Below, in pieces: positions 1 through 6,218 of a stretch of 9,161 nt of DNA. Positions within the stretch are counted from its first letter, which is position 1; each line of letters begins with the position of its first letter. This DNA comes from an uncultured Lysobacteraceae bacterium (GTDB taxonomy: Bacteria > Pseudomonadota > Gammaproteobacteria > Xanthomonadales > Rhodanobacteraceae): the NCBI GenBank assembly GCA_946480705.1, contig CAMLLF010000110.1:1-9161 (forward strand), given 5' to 3'. The position numbers and the translations under genes are program-made. Under the pieces are notes generated by a model, which made no database searches, was not told the origin of the DNA, and saw nothing but the letters and a program-made list of their open reading frames with translations.

Positions 1-74
1 CCGACGATGGCCGGCAACACCGTGGCCCGATCGCAGAACGGCACGCTGCTGGCTACGCCGGCACTTAACCTCGC

Positions 75-90
75 CGGACGGATCTGTCCG
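75..90. promoter_or_regulatory. Imperfect 16-bp palindrome upstream of the serine hydrolase gene
   Basis: CGGAC-G-GATC-T-GTCCG reads as an inverted repeat with 5-bp arms around a self-complementary GATC; one symmetric pair (G/T) breaks perfect symmetry but can wobble-pair in RNA. It ends 16 bp before the ATG at 107. It could be a repressor operator, a leader hairpin, or the tail of a terminator of an upstream gene; no T-tract follows, so a classical terminator is less likely. The rest of 1-106 shows nothing that can be assigned with confidence. Confidence 0.3.
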
Positions 91-106
91 CCCCGGGTCA
101 CCACGC

Positions 107-1264
107 ATGCGCGCCGTCTTCGTCCGTTCCGCCGTCGTCCTGCTCGTTCTCGTGCTGTCCCCGGTCGCCGGTGTGGCCGACTACAAACCCGTGCGCTGCG
201 ACGCGCGTGCCGACTATGCGGGCCGGCCGCTGCACGCGCCCGTGCGCGTTGACCGTGGACCCGGCGCGATCGTCGACGCGGCATTCGACGAGGCGACCGT
301 GCAGCGCCTGGACGCAGCGTTCGCGACCTTGAGTCAGGCGACCGCGGCACCGGCGGTCAGTGCGGCCGTCGCCGTGCCGGGGCGCGGCCTCTGGACGCGC
401 CGGCTCGGCGACGCGCCGCTGCTGTACTGGGCCAGCGCGGGCAAGGCGTTCACCGCGGTCGTCGTGTTGCAGCTCGCGGCCGAAGGCCGCCTCGACCTCG
501 ACGCGCCGGTCTCGCGCTGGATCGACGACGTGCCCAACGGCGACGCCGTGACCGTGCGCGACCTGCTCGCGCACACGAGCGGCCTGTTCAGCGCGAACGA
601 AGATCTCAAGGCACGGGCTTCGCCGCGCTACCGCAGCGCGCAGGAAAACCTCGCGATCGCGCGGCGTCACGGCGCGATGTTCTGCGCCGGCGCGAACTGG
701 CGCTACAGCAATACCGGCTACGACCTGCTCGGCGCGATCGTCGAACGCGTCGACGGCCGGCCGCTGGCCGCGGCGATCGAGGCGCGCATCGTCGCGCGGC
801 TCGCGCTGGAGCGCACGCGCGTGCTGCGCGCCGACAGCGACGTGCGCGACATCGCGCCGCTCGCGTCGGCGAAGGAAACGCCGATCGATCCGCGCTGGCC
901 CGGCGCCGCCGGTCCGATCGCGGCCGACGCGGTCGACATGACGCGCTTTCTCGCGGCGCTGTTCGACGCTCGCCTCGTGCCGGCCGCGAGTGTCGACGCC
1001 ATGTCGGCCACGCTGTATCCGATGTTCGACGCGGGCCTGTACTACGGCCTAGGCCTCATGGTGTTCGACGTTCCCGACGGCGGGGGCCGGCAGCTCTGGA
1101 TCGGCCACGCCGGCGGCACGCCGGGCGCCGGCGCGCTGATGATCTACGCGCCGCAGGATCGCGCCTTCGTCGCGGTCGCGCTGACCGGCGACGGATCGGC
1201 GGCCGCGTCGGTGAATCTGCTCGTGAAGGCGTTGCGGGGGGCCGTGACGGATCGGTCTCCGTGA
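107..1264 (+). CDS. Exported serine hydrolase, beta-lactamase (class C/PBP-like) family
   Basis: A 385-residue protein of the beta-lactamase/transpeptidase-like fold (PF00144). Members hydrolyse esters, beta-lactams or D-amino-acid peptides through an acyl-enzyme. Residues 1-24 form a signal peptide: R2/R7, a hydrophobic stretch at 9-23 and likely cleavage after A24, so the enzyme should act in the periplasm or be released. The three catalytic motifs are all visible: S110-A-G-K113 (SxxK nucleophile), Y200-S-N202 (YxN) and H334-A-G-G (the HxG replacement of KTG). RDLLAHTSGL at 151-160 is another family hallmark. The length is typical. The ATG at 107 is chosen because it starts exactly at the signal peptide; its ribosome binding site is weak. 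It converges on the SRPBCC gene with 108 bp between the stops and shows no obvious functional link to it. The family is called surely; the true substrate cannot be read, and an esterase or peptidase is as likely as a resistance enzyme. Confidence 0.9.
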   Translation: MRAVFVRSAVVLLVLVLSPVAGVADYKPVRCDARADYAGRPLHAPVRVDRGPGAIVDAAFDEATVQRLDAAFATLSQATAAPAVSAAVAVPGRGLWTRRLGDAPLLYWASAGKAFTAVVVLQLAAEGRLDLDAPVSRWIDDVPNGDAVTVRDLLAHTSGLFSANEDLKARASPRYRSAQENLAIARRHGAMFCAGANWRYSNTGYDLLGAIVERVDGRPLAAAIEARIVARLALERTRVLRADSDVRDIAPLASAKETPIDPRWPGAAGPIAADAVDMTRFLAALFDARLVPAASVDAMSATLYPMFDAGLYYGLGLMVFDVPDGGGRQLWIGHAGGTPGAGALMIYAPQDRAFVAVALTGDGSAAASVNLLVKALRGAVTDRSP

Positions 1265-1345
1265 ATGGCGCGGCTCGGCGGCGCGGCCTTGTAGTTCTGT
1301 GCAGCATCCGGTTTTCGCACAGACAGGGCACGGGCAGAGCAGAAG

Positions 1346-1372
1346 CAAAAAGCCACCCCGTTGCCGTCGCCT
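1346..1372 (-). terminator. Probable intrinsic terminator of the hydroxylase-SRPBCC operon
   Basis: On the minus strand, immediately after the SRPBCC stop codon, AAGGCGAC and GTGGCTTT can pair (seven of eight positions, one G-G mismatch, one G-T wobble) around a 9-nt loop, and the 3' arm runs into a TTTTT tract. Position right behind the stop and the T-run fit a Rho-independent terminator; the stem is not strong, so this is a moderate call. Confidence 0.42.
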
Positions 1373-1825
1373 TCAGACCCCGGTGCCATCCACGAACCGC
1401 CGCTGCAGCGCACTCAGCGCCGCCGCCGATTCCCGCCGGATCCGGAAGCGCCCGAACACCGCGTCGATCGCGCGCAGCCACAGCGGCTTCACGGCGTAGT
1501 CGAGCGTGCGCGTGAAGCGCGTGCCGGAGCCGTCGGCGGCGAAGTCGTAGCGCAGGCGCACGCGGCTGCCGTCGTCCATCGCGGCGAGTGCTTCCCAGTG
1601 GTGCGGGCGCTGCGACGCGATCACGCGCCACTGCAGGCGGCGGCGAAAGCCCGCCGTGCGGATGTCCTCTTCGAACGTCGCGCCCTGGATCAGCGGCACC
1701 GGCGTGTCGGGCCGCGTGCCCAGCGAGGCGGCATGCCACTCGTGCCAGCACGCGGGAATCGTGAGGTAGTCGTAGGCCCGTTCCGGCGTCGCGGCGAGCG
1801 GGGTGTGGCTGACATGGATCGGCAT
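1373..1825 (-). CDS. SRPBCC (START/Bet v1-like) family protein
   Basis: A 150-residue protein with the layout of polyketide-cyclase/SRPBCC proteins (PF10604-like): an opening strand and helix (VSHTPLAATPERAYDYLT, residues 5-22) with the usual 'A.PE.aydylt' pattern, a W-rich segment (W27, W30), antiparallel strands from about 44 to 113, and a long closing amphipathic helix (about 115-145). These single-domain folds form a hydrophobic pocket that binds or carries lipids, polyketides or other small hydrophobic molecules; some are enzymes. No signal peptide or membrane segment, so it is cytosolic. The ATG at 1825 places the family's normal N-terminus and has a GGAA element about 6 nt upstream. 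It follows the membrane hydroxylase by 34 bp on the same strand, so the two are probably co-transcribed, and the pocket may hold a substrate or product of that enzyme (inference). The ligand is unknown. Confidence 0.82.
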   Translation of the reverse strand: MPIHVSHTPLAATPERAYDYLTIPACWHEWHAASLGTRPDTPVPLIQGATFEEDIRTAGFRRRLQWRVIASQRPHHWEALAAMDDGSRVRLRYDFAADGSGTRFTRTLDYAVKPLWLRAIDAVFGRFRIRRESAAALSALQRRFVDGTGV

Positions 1826-1859
1826 GGCGTGTTCCGGCGAGTCGGTTGAGAAAGTGCAT

Positions 1860-2525
1860 TCAGCGCGGATGCGGATCTTCGGGTTCCCAGTGCAGCGTGC
1901 CGTGCAGCCAGTCCATCAGCGGAAACACGAGATTGAAATTGCGCGCCTGCATCAGATCGCGGCGATGGTGCAGCTGATGCAGCCGCCGCATCTGGCGTAT
2001 CCACGGCAGCCGCGCGAACGGATGCCGCGCAGGCAGGTGTTCGCAGGCGTGGAAGATTTCATACGTGAGATAGCCGCCGAGCAGCGTCGCGCAGAACAGC
2101 GCGGCGGCGTTGACGCTGACCTGCGACACGACGAAGTAGAGCGGTGCGAGCCCCGCGCAGAACAGCACGATCAGCCAGGCCGGAAAGAAGATCACGCGCC
2201 AGTCGCGCGCCTGTTCGTAGGGCATCTGTGCGTCGGCGAAGAAGCTGTGGTGATCGCCGGTGTGGCGCTTGTAGAACAGTGCGCCGATGCGGTGCTTGTG
2301 GTGGCCGAAGGTGCGATGCGCGGTGTACTCGCCCCAGTTGAAGACGACGAGACCGAGCGGAATCGCGAGCCATTCCCAGGCGCGCACCGCGTCGAGTCGC
2401 GAGAGCAGCCATGCGAGCACCGCCACGCCGGACACGAGCACGAAGCCGCCGTGCAGCCAGGCGTTGTACCAGCGGCTGATGCCGGCGCGGTAGCGCAGGC
2501 GGAAGGCGTCGGTGTCGTGGGCCAT
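1860..2525 (-). CDS. Membrane fatty acid hydroxylase / sterol desaturase superfamily protein
   Basis: A 221-residue integral membrane protein of the FA_hydroxylase superfamily (PF04116), di-iron oxygenases that hydroxylate or desaturate lipids with O2. The histidine clusters expected to bind the metals are all present: H70-x4-H75-H76 with H78, H88-x3-H92-H93 (KRHTGDHH), H159 with H163, and H183-x2-H186-H187 (HQLHH). Hydrophobic segments at about 24-41, 51-64, 111-134 and 137-152 would put the catalytic head on the cytoplasmic side. An upstream in-frame ATG at 2606 would add 27 Arg-rich residues and run through the divergent regulator's promoter, so the ATG at 2525, with GGAT about 9 nt before it, is preferred. 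It is the first gene of a two-gene operon with the SRPBCC protein and is divergent from an AraC regulator that probably controls it. Sterol, fatty acid, hopanoid or carotenoid-like substrates are all possible; the sequence does not decide. Confidence 0.88.
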   Translation of the reverse strand: MAHDTDAFRLRYRAGISRWYNAWLHGGFVLVSGVAVLAWLLSRLDAVRAWEWLAIPLGLVVFNWGEYTAHRTFGHHKHRIGALFYKRHTGDHHSFFADAQMPYEQARDWRVIFFPAWLIVLFCAGLAPLYFVVSQVSVNAAALFCATLLGGYLTYEIFHACEHLPARHPFARLPWIRQMRRLHQLHHRRDLMQARNFNLVFPLMDWLHGTLHWEPEDPHPR

Positions 2526-2577
2526 CGGCGGTATCCGTGTCGTTGCCGCGATGATCCGCCGCGCGCGCGATGCATGC

Positions 2578-2605
2578 ATTGACAGGACGGCGCGCCGGAT
2601 TGACA
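2578..2605. promoter_or_regulatory. Tandem ATTGACA boxes, 21-bp period, in a divergent promoter region
   Basis: The 107-bp spacer between the hydroxylase start (2525) and the regulator start (2633) contains ATTGACA at 2578-2584 and again at 2599-2605, in the same orientation and exactly 21 bp apart, which is two helical turns. Two tandem half-sites with this period are what an AraC-type protein with two helix-turn-helix units binds. Each box also contains TTGACA, a perfect sigma-70 -35 hexamer. With the first as -35, a 17-bp spacer leads to GACATT (2602-2607) as a poor -10 for the regulator. They may therefore be operator, promoter, or both, giving autoregulation. Confidence 0.45.
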
Positions 2606-2632
2606 TTTCGCGCCAGCCGTCCGGACCACGCC

Positions 2633-3634
2633 ATGCTCGACCCGCGCACCGTCGCCAATCCCTATGTCCGCACGCTGCTCGGCGTGTTCGACGCGCAAGG
2701 TGTCGATCTGCGCGTGCTGCTGGCCGGACTGCCGCTCGACGCGGCCATGCTCGAGGATCCGAACGGGCGCATCGCGCCGGAAACGCTGCACCGCATCTGG
2801 GAACGCGCGCTTGCGGCGACCGGCGATCCGCTGCTGGGCCTCAAGGTGGCCGAGGCGGCGAAGCCCGCGACGTTCCGCGCGGTCGGGCTCGCGGCCATGA
2901 GCAGCGCGTCGCTGCGCGATGCGCTCGCGCTGATGCTGCGCTGCTACCGGCTCGTCAGCGAATCGGGATCGCTGACCGCCGAATCCTGCGAAGGCGGCGA
3001 CGTCGCGATCGTCTATGCCGAACAACTCGCGCGCGTGCGGCTGTTTCCGCAGCAGGTCGAAGCGATCGTCGGCGGCATCCTCGTGACCGCGCGCGGGCTC
3101 GCGGAACGCGCGCTGCGGCCGACGGCCGTCGCGTTCCGCCACCGGCCGCAGGGCGATGCCGATGCCTATCGGCGGCTGTTCGGCTGCGAGGTGCGGTTCG
3201 ACGCCCCGGCACATCGTCTGCAGCTCGCCGCCGCCGATCTCGTGCGCCGGCTGCCGCAGGCCGACGCCGACCTGCATCGAGTGCATTGTGAACTTCTGGA
3301 CCGGCAGCTCGCCGACCTGCCGCGCGCGGGCTCGGTCGGCGCGTTCGCCCGGCAGTGGCTCGCCGTGCGCGCGAGCGGCGCGATGCGCGTCGAGGATCTC
3401 GCCCGTGCGATGGGCACGAGCGTGCGCGCGCTGCAGCGGCAACTGCAGCAGGAAGGCGAGTCGTGGACCGCGCTCGTCGACGGCGCGCGGCGCGACGCGC
3501 TGAAGGCGCTGCTGCACGAAGGCGTGTCGCTCGACGAGGCCGCGCGCCGCCTGGGCTATCACGACGCGAGCAGCCTGAGCCGCGCGGCGCGGCGCTGGTT
3601 CGGCACGACGCCGGGACAGTGGCGGGAACGCTAG
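2633..3634 (+). CDS. AraC-family transcriptional regulator (Arabinose_bd-type sensor domain)
   Basis: A 333-residue activator/repressor. Residues about 10-200 match the arabinose-binding-like sensor region found in OruR/GbdR-like AraC proteins (PF12625 type): NPYVRTLLGVFDAQGVDLRVLL at the start, then PETLHRIWERAL, GDPLLGLKVAE and LRDALALMLRCYRLVSE. Residues about 235-333 are the double helix-turn-helix (HTH_18): the first recognition unit at 253-272 (VEDLARAMGTSVRALQRQLQ), the second at 299-331 with the diagnostic SLDEAARRLGYHDASSLSRA and WFGTTPGQWR. The ATG at 2633 is preferred over 2570 because the extra 21 residues of the longer form have no family match and would cover the tandem ATTGACA operator. 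It is divergent from the hydroxylase-SRPBCC operon, the usual position for its regulator. Its effector is unknown; a hydrophobic compound would fit the target genes (inference). Its stop codon lies inside the same CTAG as the stop of the converging PA14 gene. Confidence 0.9.
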   Translation: MLDPRTVANPYVRTLLGVFDAQGVDLRVLLAGLPLDAAMLEDPNGRIAPETLHRIWERALAATGDPLLGLKVAEAAKPATFRAVGLAAMSSASLRDALALMLRCYRLVSESGSLTAESCEGGDVAIVYAEQLARVRLFPQQVEAIVGGILVTARGLAERALRPTAVAFRHRPQGDADAYRRLFGCEVRFDAPAHRLQLAAADLVRRLPQADADLHRVHCELLDRQLADLPRAGSVGAFARQWLAVRASGAMRVEDLARAMGTSVRALQRQLQQEGESWTALVDGARRDALKALLHEGVSLDEAARRLGYHDASSLSRAARRWFGTTPGQWRER

Positions 3635-4200
3635 CGCGCTTCGCGCGCGAAACCGAAAAGATCCGAATCCTCGCCGAACCAGTAGCTGCGGCTGCGGTCC
3701 CGGCGGCGGTACTGCACCGACAGGCCGGACGGCCCGGAGCCCTGGAAATAGTCGAGCGCGAATTCGTGTTCGCCGTGCGCCAGCCGGATGTCGCAGGGCT
3801 GCAGCGCCATCGCGTGCGGCCGCGGGTCCGCGCAGACCGGACGGTTGTCGATGCGCAGCGAAAACCCGTCGTCGCTGCCGACGAGGAAGCGGTAGTCGCC
3901 GTCGCCGAGCACCGCGAAGCGTTTGCGCAGCGTCACGAAGAACTGTTCCGCGTAGCCGATGTCGCCGAGTTCGGCATGGCGCAGGCGCCCGTCGCGCGAC
4001 AGGTCGAGCCGGTCGACGACGACCTCGCGCGTCTCGATGATCTTTCGCGGCTGATCCAGGTGCGCGATCGGTTCGGCGTTGCGTTCGATCGTGAGGCGCA
4101 GCACGGGTGCGACCTGCACCGGCCACATCGCCTGCGCGAGCGCGCCGCCCGCGGCGAGCAGCACGATCGTCAATGTCCAGTCGCTGCGCAGGCGGGGCAT
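3631..4200 (-). CDS. Membrane-anchored PA14-domain protein
   Basis: A 189-residue protein with one N-terminal hydrophobic segment (about 10-26) that should act as an uncleaved anchor or signal, then a PA14 domain. The PA14 hallmarks are GDGDYRFLVGSDDGFSLRID (about 99-118), where the SDDG loop normally surrounds the ligand site, and YFQGSGPSGLSVQY (151-164), the 'eyyqg.g.agl.l.w' closing strands. C123 and C136 could form a disulfide, consistent with a periplasmic location. PA14 domains bind carbohydrates or act as recognition modules in glycosidases, adhesins and toxins. The start at 4200 shares its A with the stop of the upstream mannosyltransferase (TGATG), so translation is almost certainly coupled and the two products are probably needed in similar amounts. 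It may bind the glycan or acceptor of that enzyme (inference). No enzymatic motif is seen. The last codons form the hairpin shared with the converging regulator gene. Confidence 0.83.
   Translation of the reverse strand: MPRLRSDWTLTIVLLAAGGALAQAMWPVQVAPVLRLTIERNAEPIAHLDQPRKIIETREVVVDRLDLSRDGRLRHAELGDIGYAEQFFVTLRKRFAVLGDGDYRFLVGSDDGFSLRIDNRPVCADPRPHAMALQPCDIRLAHGEHEFALDYFQGSGPSGLSVQYRRRDRSRSYWFGEDSDLFGFAREAR
3634..3648. other. GC hairpin at the convergent gene ends
   Basis: GCGCGC at 3634-3639 and 3643-3648 form a perfect 6-bp stem with a TTC loop, starting on the last base of the regulator's stop and lying inside the final codons (FAREAR) of the PA14 gene. It is symmetric, so both transcripts carry it. 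Neither strand has a T-tract behind it; it may be a weak bidirectional stop or a 3'-end stabiliser, or a by-product of Ala/Arg codons. Confidence 0.3.
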
Positions 4201-5726
4201 CAGCGCACCGGTTCCAGTTGCCAGGCGTCGAGCCAGGCGCGGTGTTCCACCGCCGAGGCGGTCAGCGGCCAGCCGTAGGTCAATGGCGCAAAGTATACAA
4301 ACGCGGCGGCGGCCAGCAGCAGGAACAGCAGCAGATTGACGCGCGGATGCGGCTGGCCCGCGGCGAGGCCCGCGCCGTAGAGATAATTCCAGACCGCCGC
4401 GAGATTCGCGATGCCGAACAGCAGCGGCAGCAGATAGTGATAGAGGTACATCACGCGCTCGATCTGCAGGATCGCGGCGAGATAGGCCAGATGCAGGCTC
4501 GTGAACAGCAGCACCCAGCCGAACGCGCGCGGATCGGCGACCGCGAGCCCGAACGCCGCACGCGCGACGACGAGACTGACCGACAGCGCCAGCCCGGCCA
4601 GCACGCTCAACCAGACCACCGGATTGGCCACGAGATAGGTATATGAGACGCGGTTGACGCCGCCCGCATCGGCGCGGTTCCAGCGATAGTTGATGGTCTT
4701 TCCGCCGAGCAGCCAGCGCGAGGCGTGGCTGCCGTTTTCGCCGGGCTTGCAGACGTCGAGCCGCGGCACGCCGTCGGCGTACTCGGCCATGTAGCGCAGA
4801 TGGTCGCGCAGTCCCACGCGAAAGCCCGACGCCGTCCAGGTCGTGCCGTCGCGCAGATGCTGCAGGTATTCCGGCGACGCCTTGTAGGCATGCTCCGGCA
4901 CGACGGTGGTCGAGGTCGCGATGAACGCATAGAAACTGCCGAGGAACACGATGAGCAGCGGCAGGCAGAACGCCGGAACCGCGCCGGCGAGGCGGCGCGC
5001 GACCGCGAGTCCGCGCGCTTCGCGCAGCGCCGGCCATTGCTCGGCGACGAACAGGGCGACGGGCAGCAACAGCAGCACCGCGCCGTTGAGCTTCACCGCG
5101 ACCGCGAGCCCGACCAGCGTGCCGAGCACGGCGTAGTGCCGCAGCCGCACGCGCACGCCGGCGCGCAGGCTCCAGGCCAGCGCGCCGATCGCGCCGGCCG
5201 CAAATGCGAGTTGTATACCTTCGAGCATCGCCGAGCGCGCATGCACGACGAGCGCGTTGTCGAGCGCGGGCAGCGCCGCGAACACGAACGCGAGCAGGCG
5301 CTGCCCGGTCGCGAACAGCAGCGCCGCATAGAGCAGCAGCACGGTCGCGATCGCCGATACCGTGGAGGCCAGGCGCACACCGGCGAACGAATAGCCCGGC
5401 GGCAGCTGCGCCTGCTGCACGCGGTCGGCGTGGAGCAGGGCACTCGTGTCGCGTCCGTCGTTCGCGCCGACCGCGCGTTCGCCGAGCGCGATCAGCATTT
5501 TTCCGAGCGGCGGATGCGATTCCATGTACATCACGCCGTCGAGGTGCTTCTGCGCCGAGGTGACGTGATAGTTCTCGTCCCAGAACAGCGAGTCCGGCTC
5601 CCAGTAGCGCGCGCCGATCGTGACGATGGACAGCGCCAGCAACAGCAGCGGCGCGAGCGCGTCGGCGAGTCGCCCGTGCCGCGCCGCTGACGCCTGCGTG
5701 TCGGTGCCGTCAGTCGTTGCCGTCAT
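4200..5726 (-). CDS. Protein O-mannosyltransferase family (GT39) glycosyltransferase
   Basis: A 508-residue polytopic membrane enzyme of the PMT family (PF02366, GT39), which moves a sugar from a polyprenyl-phosphate donor to Ser/Thr of proteins as they cross the membrane. The evidence is the first periplasmic loop with the catalytic acidic pair D50-E51 (FWDENYH), followed by the family motif HPPLGK (71-76), then RSAMLE (164-169), KLNGA (212-216), NPVVW (368-372) and MYLYHYLLPL (426-435), all at expected spacings. Hydrophobic segments occur at about 23-40, 118-137, 143-160, 170-187, 198-210, 213-230, 247-270, 367-391, 400-420, 428-447 and 463-481. Fungal MIR domains are absent, as in bacterial members. 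The start at 5726 has a good GGATGAG ribosome binding site 3 nt upstream. It heads a two-gene unit with the PA14 protein. The exact sugar and target proteins cannot be read from sequence; transfer to lipid A or another lipid-linked acceptor (ArnT-like) is a less likely alternative. Confidence 0.88.
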   Translation of the reverse strand: MTATTDGTDTQASAARHGRLADALAPLLLLALSIVTIGARYWEPDSLFWDENYHVTSAQKHLDGVMYMESHPPLGKMLIALGERAVGANDGRDTSALLHADRVQQAQLPPGYSFAGVRLASTVSAIATVLLLYAALLFATGQRLLAFVFAALPALDNALVVHARSAMLEGIQLAFAAGAIGALAWSLRAGVRVRLRHYAVLGTLVGLAVAVKLNGAVLLLLPVALFVAEQWPALREARGLAVARRLAGAVPAFCLPLLIVFLGSFYAFIATSTTVVPEHAYKASPEYLQHLRDGTTWTASGFRVGLRDHLRYMAEYADGVPRLDVCKPGENGSHASRWLLGGKTINYRWNRADAGGVNRVSYTYLVANPVVWLSVLAGLALSVSLVVARAAFGLAVADPRAFGWVLLFTSLHLAYLAAILQIERVMYLYHYLLPLLFGIANLAAVWNYLYGAGLAAGQPHPRVNLLLFLLLAAAAFVYFAPLTYGWPLTASAVEHRAWLDAWQLEPVR

Positions 5727-5760
5727 TGCTCATCCGATCGATCGCGCCCGGCGCGCCTGT

Positions 5761-5783
5761 TGTCCGTGGGACAGGCCTGTCCC
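5761..5783. promoter_or_regulatory. Perfect 16-bp palindrome with a third competing arm
   Basis: GGGACAGGCCTGTCCC (5768-5783) is a perfect inverted repeat. Just before it, TGTCC at 5761-5765 can also pair with the left arm GGACA (5769-5773), so the order TGTCC / GGACA / TGTCC allows two mutually exclusive hairpins. It lies 42 bp upstream of the mannosyltransferase start on the minus strand, in the range for a leader or promoter operator. It could bind a dimeric repressor or be a dispersed genomic palindrome. Confidence 0.35.
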
Positions 5784-5797
5784 TCGCTGCGGTGCAG

Positions 5798-6077
5798 ATT
5801 GACACCGGTGACAGAACGGATCAAGGTCGCCGCCGCCGGCGCAACAGGCCGTTCGAGCCGTCGTTCGCCGCAGTCTGGGAGGGCTGAGATGACGCGCTGC
5901 GTTCTCGCGGTACGCGGCACCGATCGGGGGAAAGGTGCTGCGCGAAGCAGGTTTTCGTACGGCGTCTGCGCTCGTCGCGCGGGACGCCGGCGCCGTTTGA
6001 TCGCGCGTGCTGCCGGCGTGCGGGCTTCGCCCGGGCGGGCGGCCATGCGCTTGCCTGCGAATGCTACCGGTGTCATT
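5798..6077. repeat. 12-bp imperfect inverted-repeat pair bracketing 280 bp
   Basis: ATTGACACCGGT at 5798-5809 and ACCGGTGTCATT at 6066-6077 are inverted copies matching at 11 of 12 positions (10 contiguous). They bracket about 280 bp of the gene-free region. No target-site duplication is seen outside them and the similarity does not extend, so a small non-autonomous element is only a possibility; two copies of one regulatory half-site, or chance, are alternatives. The palindromic CACCGGTG core inside the left copy suits a protein-binding site. Confidence 0.25.
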
Positions 6078-6145
6078 GCTCGGCGCCAGCCGCGACAGAT
6101 TCCGCGCCGCGCCCGCCGCGCCTCATCGCCGCACCGGAAACATCT

Positions 6146-6181
6146 CCACTAAGCCACTAATAAACAACCCGCCGACGGCGG
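6146..6181 (+). promoter_or_regulatory. Candidate promoter -10 region and 5' hairpin of the pectinesterase gene
   Basis: The only AT-richer patch upstream of the pectinesterase holds a tandem CCACTAA repeat (6146-6152 and 6154-6160, 8-bp period) running into TAATAA (6158-6163), a tolerable -10. A -35 at proper spacing is poor (CGGAAA, 6135-6140), which would fit an activator-dependent promoter. Right after it, CCGCC-GAC-GGCGG (6169-6181) forms a hairpin that would lie at the 5' end of the mRNA. Confidence 0.27.
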
Positions 6182-6218
6182 CAACGTCCCCACACGCGTT
6201 CTTGCTCCGGGAGTCCCC

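Larger units (their letters stand above)
5727..6218. other. 492-bp gene-free divergent intergenic region
   Basis: The stretch lies between the oppositely oriented starts of the mannosyltransferase and the pectinesterase. Open frames through it give Arg/Ala/Pro-rich translations without family resemblance and without good ribosome binding sites, so I call no gene. It contains a perfect 16-bp palindrome near the mannosyltransferase start, a distant 12-bp imperfect inverted-repeat pair, and several local hairpins. These include GGCACC/GGTGCT at about 5916-5939 and CGGGC-TTC-GCCCG at 6021-6033. A short AT-richer patch precedes the pectinesterase. No known riboswitch core (TPP, cobalamin, c-di-GMP) could be completed, although CTGAGATGA at 5884-5892 resembles part of one. 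Confidence 0.6.

Noticed and set aside
1..106. Possible tail of an upstream gene (frame 3 ending at the TAA at 66-68) or an extended frame from 7 to 252
   Set aside because: Too short to recognise in any frame; no family evidence, and the longer frame overlaps the serine hydrolase out of frame.
1056..1859. 267-residue minus-strand frame whose ATG follows the hydroxylase stop directly (TGAATG)
   Set aside because: The adjacency is tempting, but the product is Arg/Pro-rich without a fold, while the other frame in the same place gives a clean SRPBCC protein from 1825.
1803..2582. 259-residue plus-strand frame opposite the hydroxylase gene
   Set aside because: Antisense shadow; the minus strand has all the histidine boxes in order.
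2192..4126. 644-residue open frame on the minus strand across the AraC regulator and the 5' part of the hydroxylase gene
   Set aside because: Arg/Ala-rich translation opposite and out of frame with two well-recognised genes; typical antisense openness of GC-rich DNA.
5875..5940. CTGAGATGA with a following GCACC/GGTGC hairpin, resembling part of a TPP riboswitch
   Set aside because: The second conserved half (GAACCTGA-like plus closing stem) is absent and neither neighbour is a thiamine gene.
5760..6152. 130-residue plus frame and a 117-residue minus frame (5723-6076) in the intergenic region
   Set aside because: Both are Arg-rich, lack ribosome binding sites and resemble no family.
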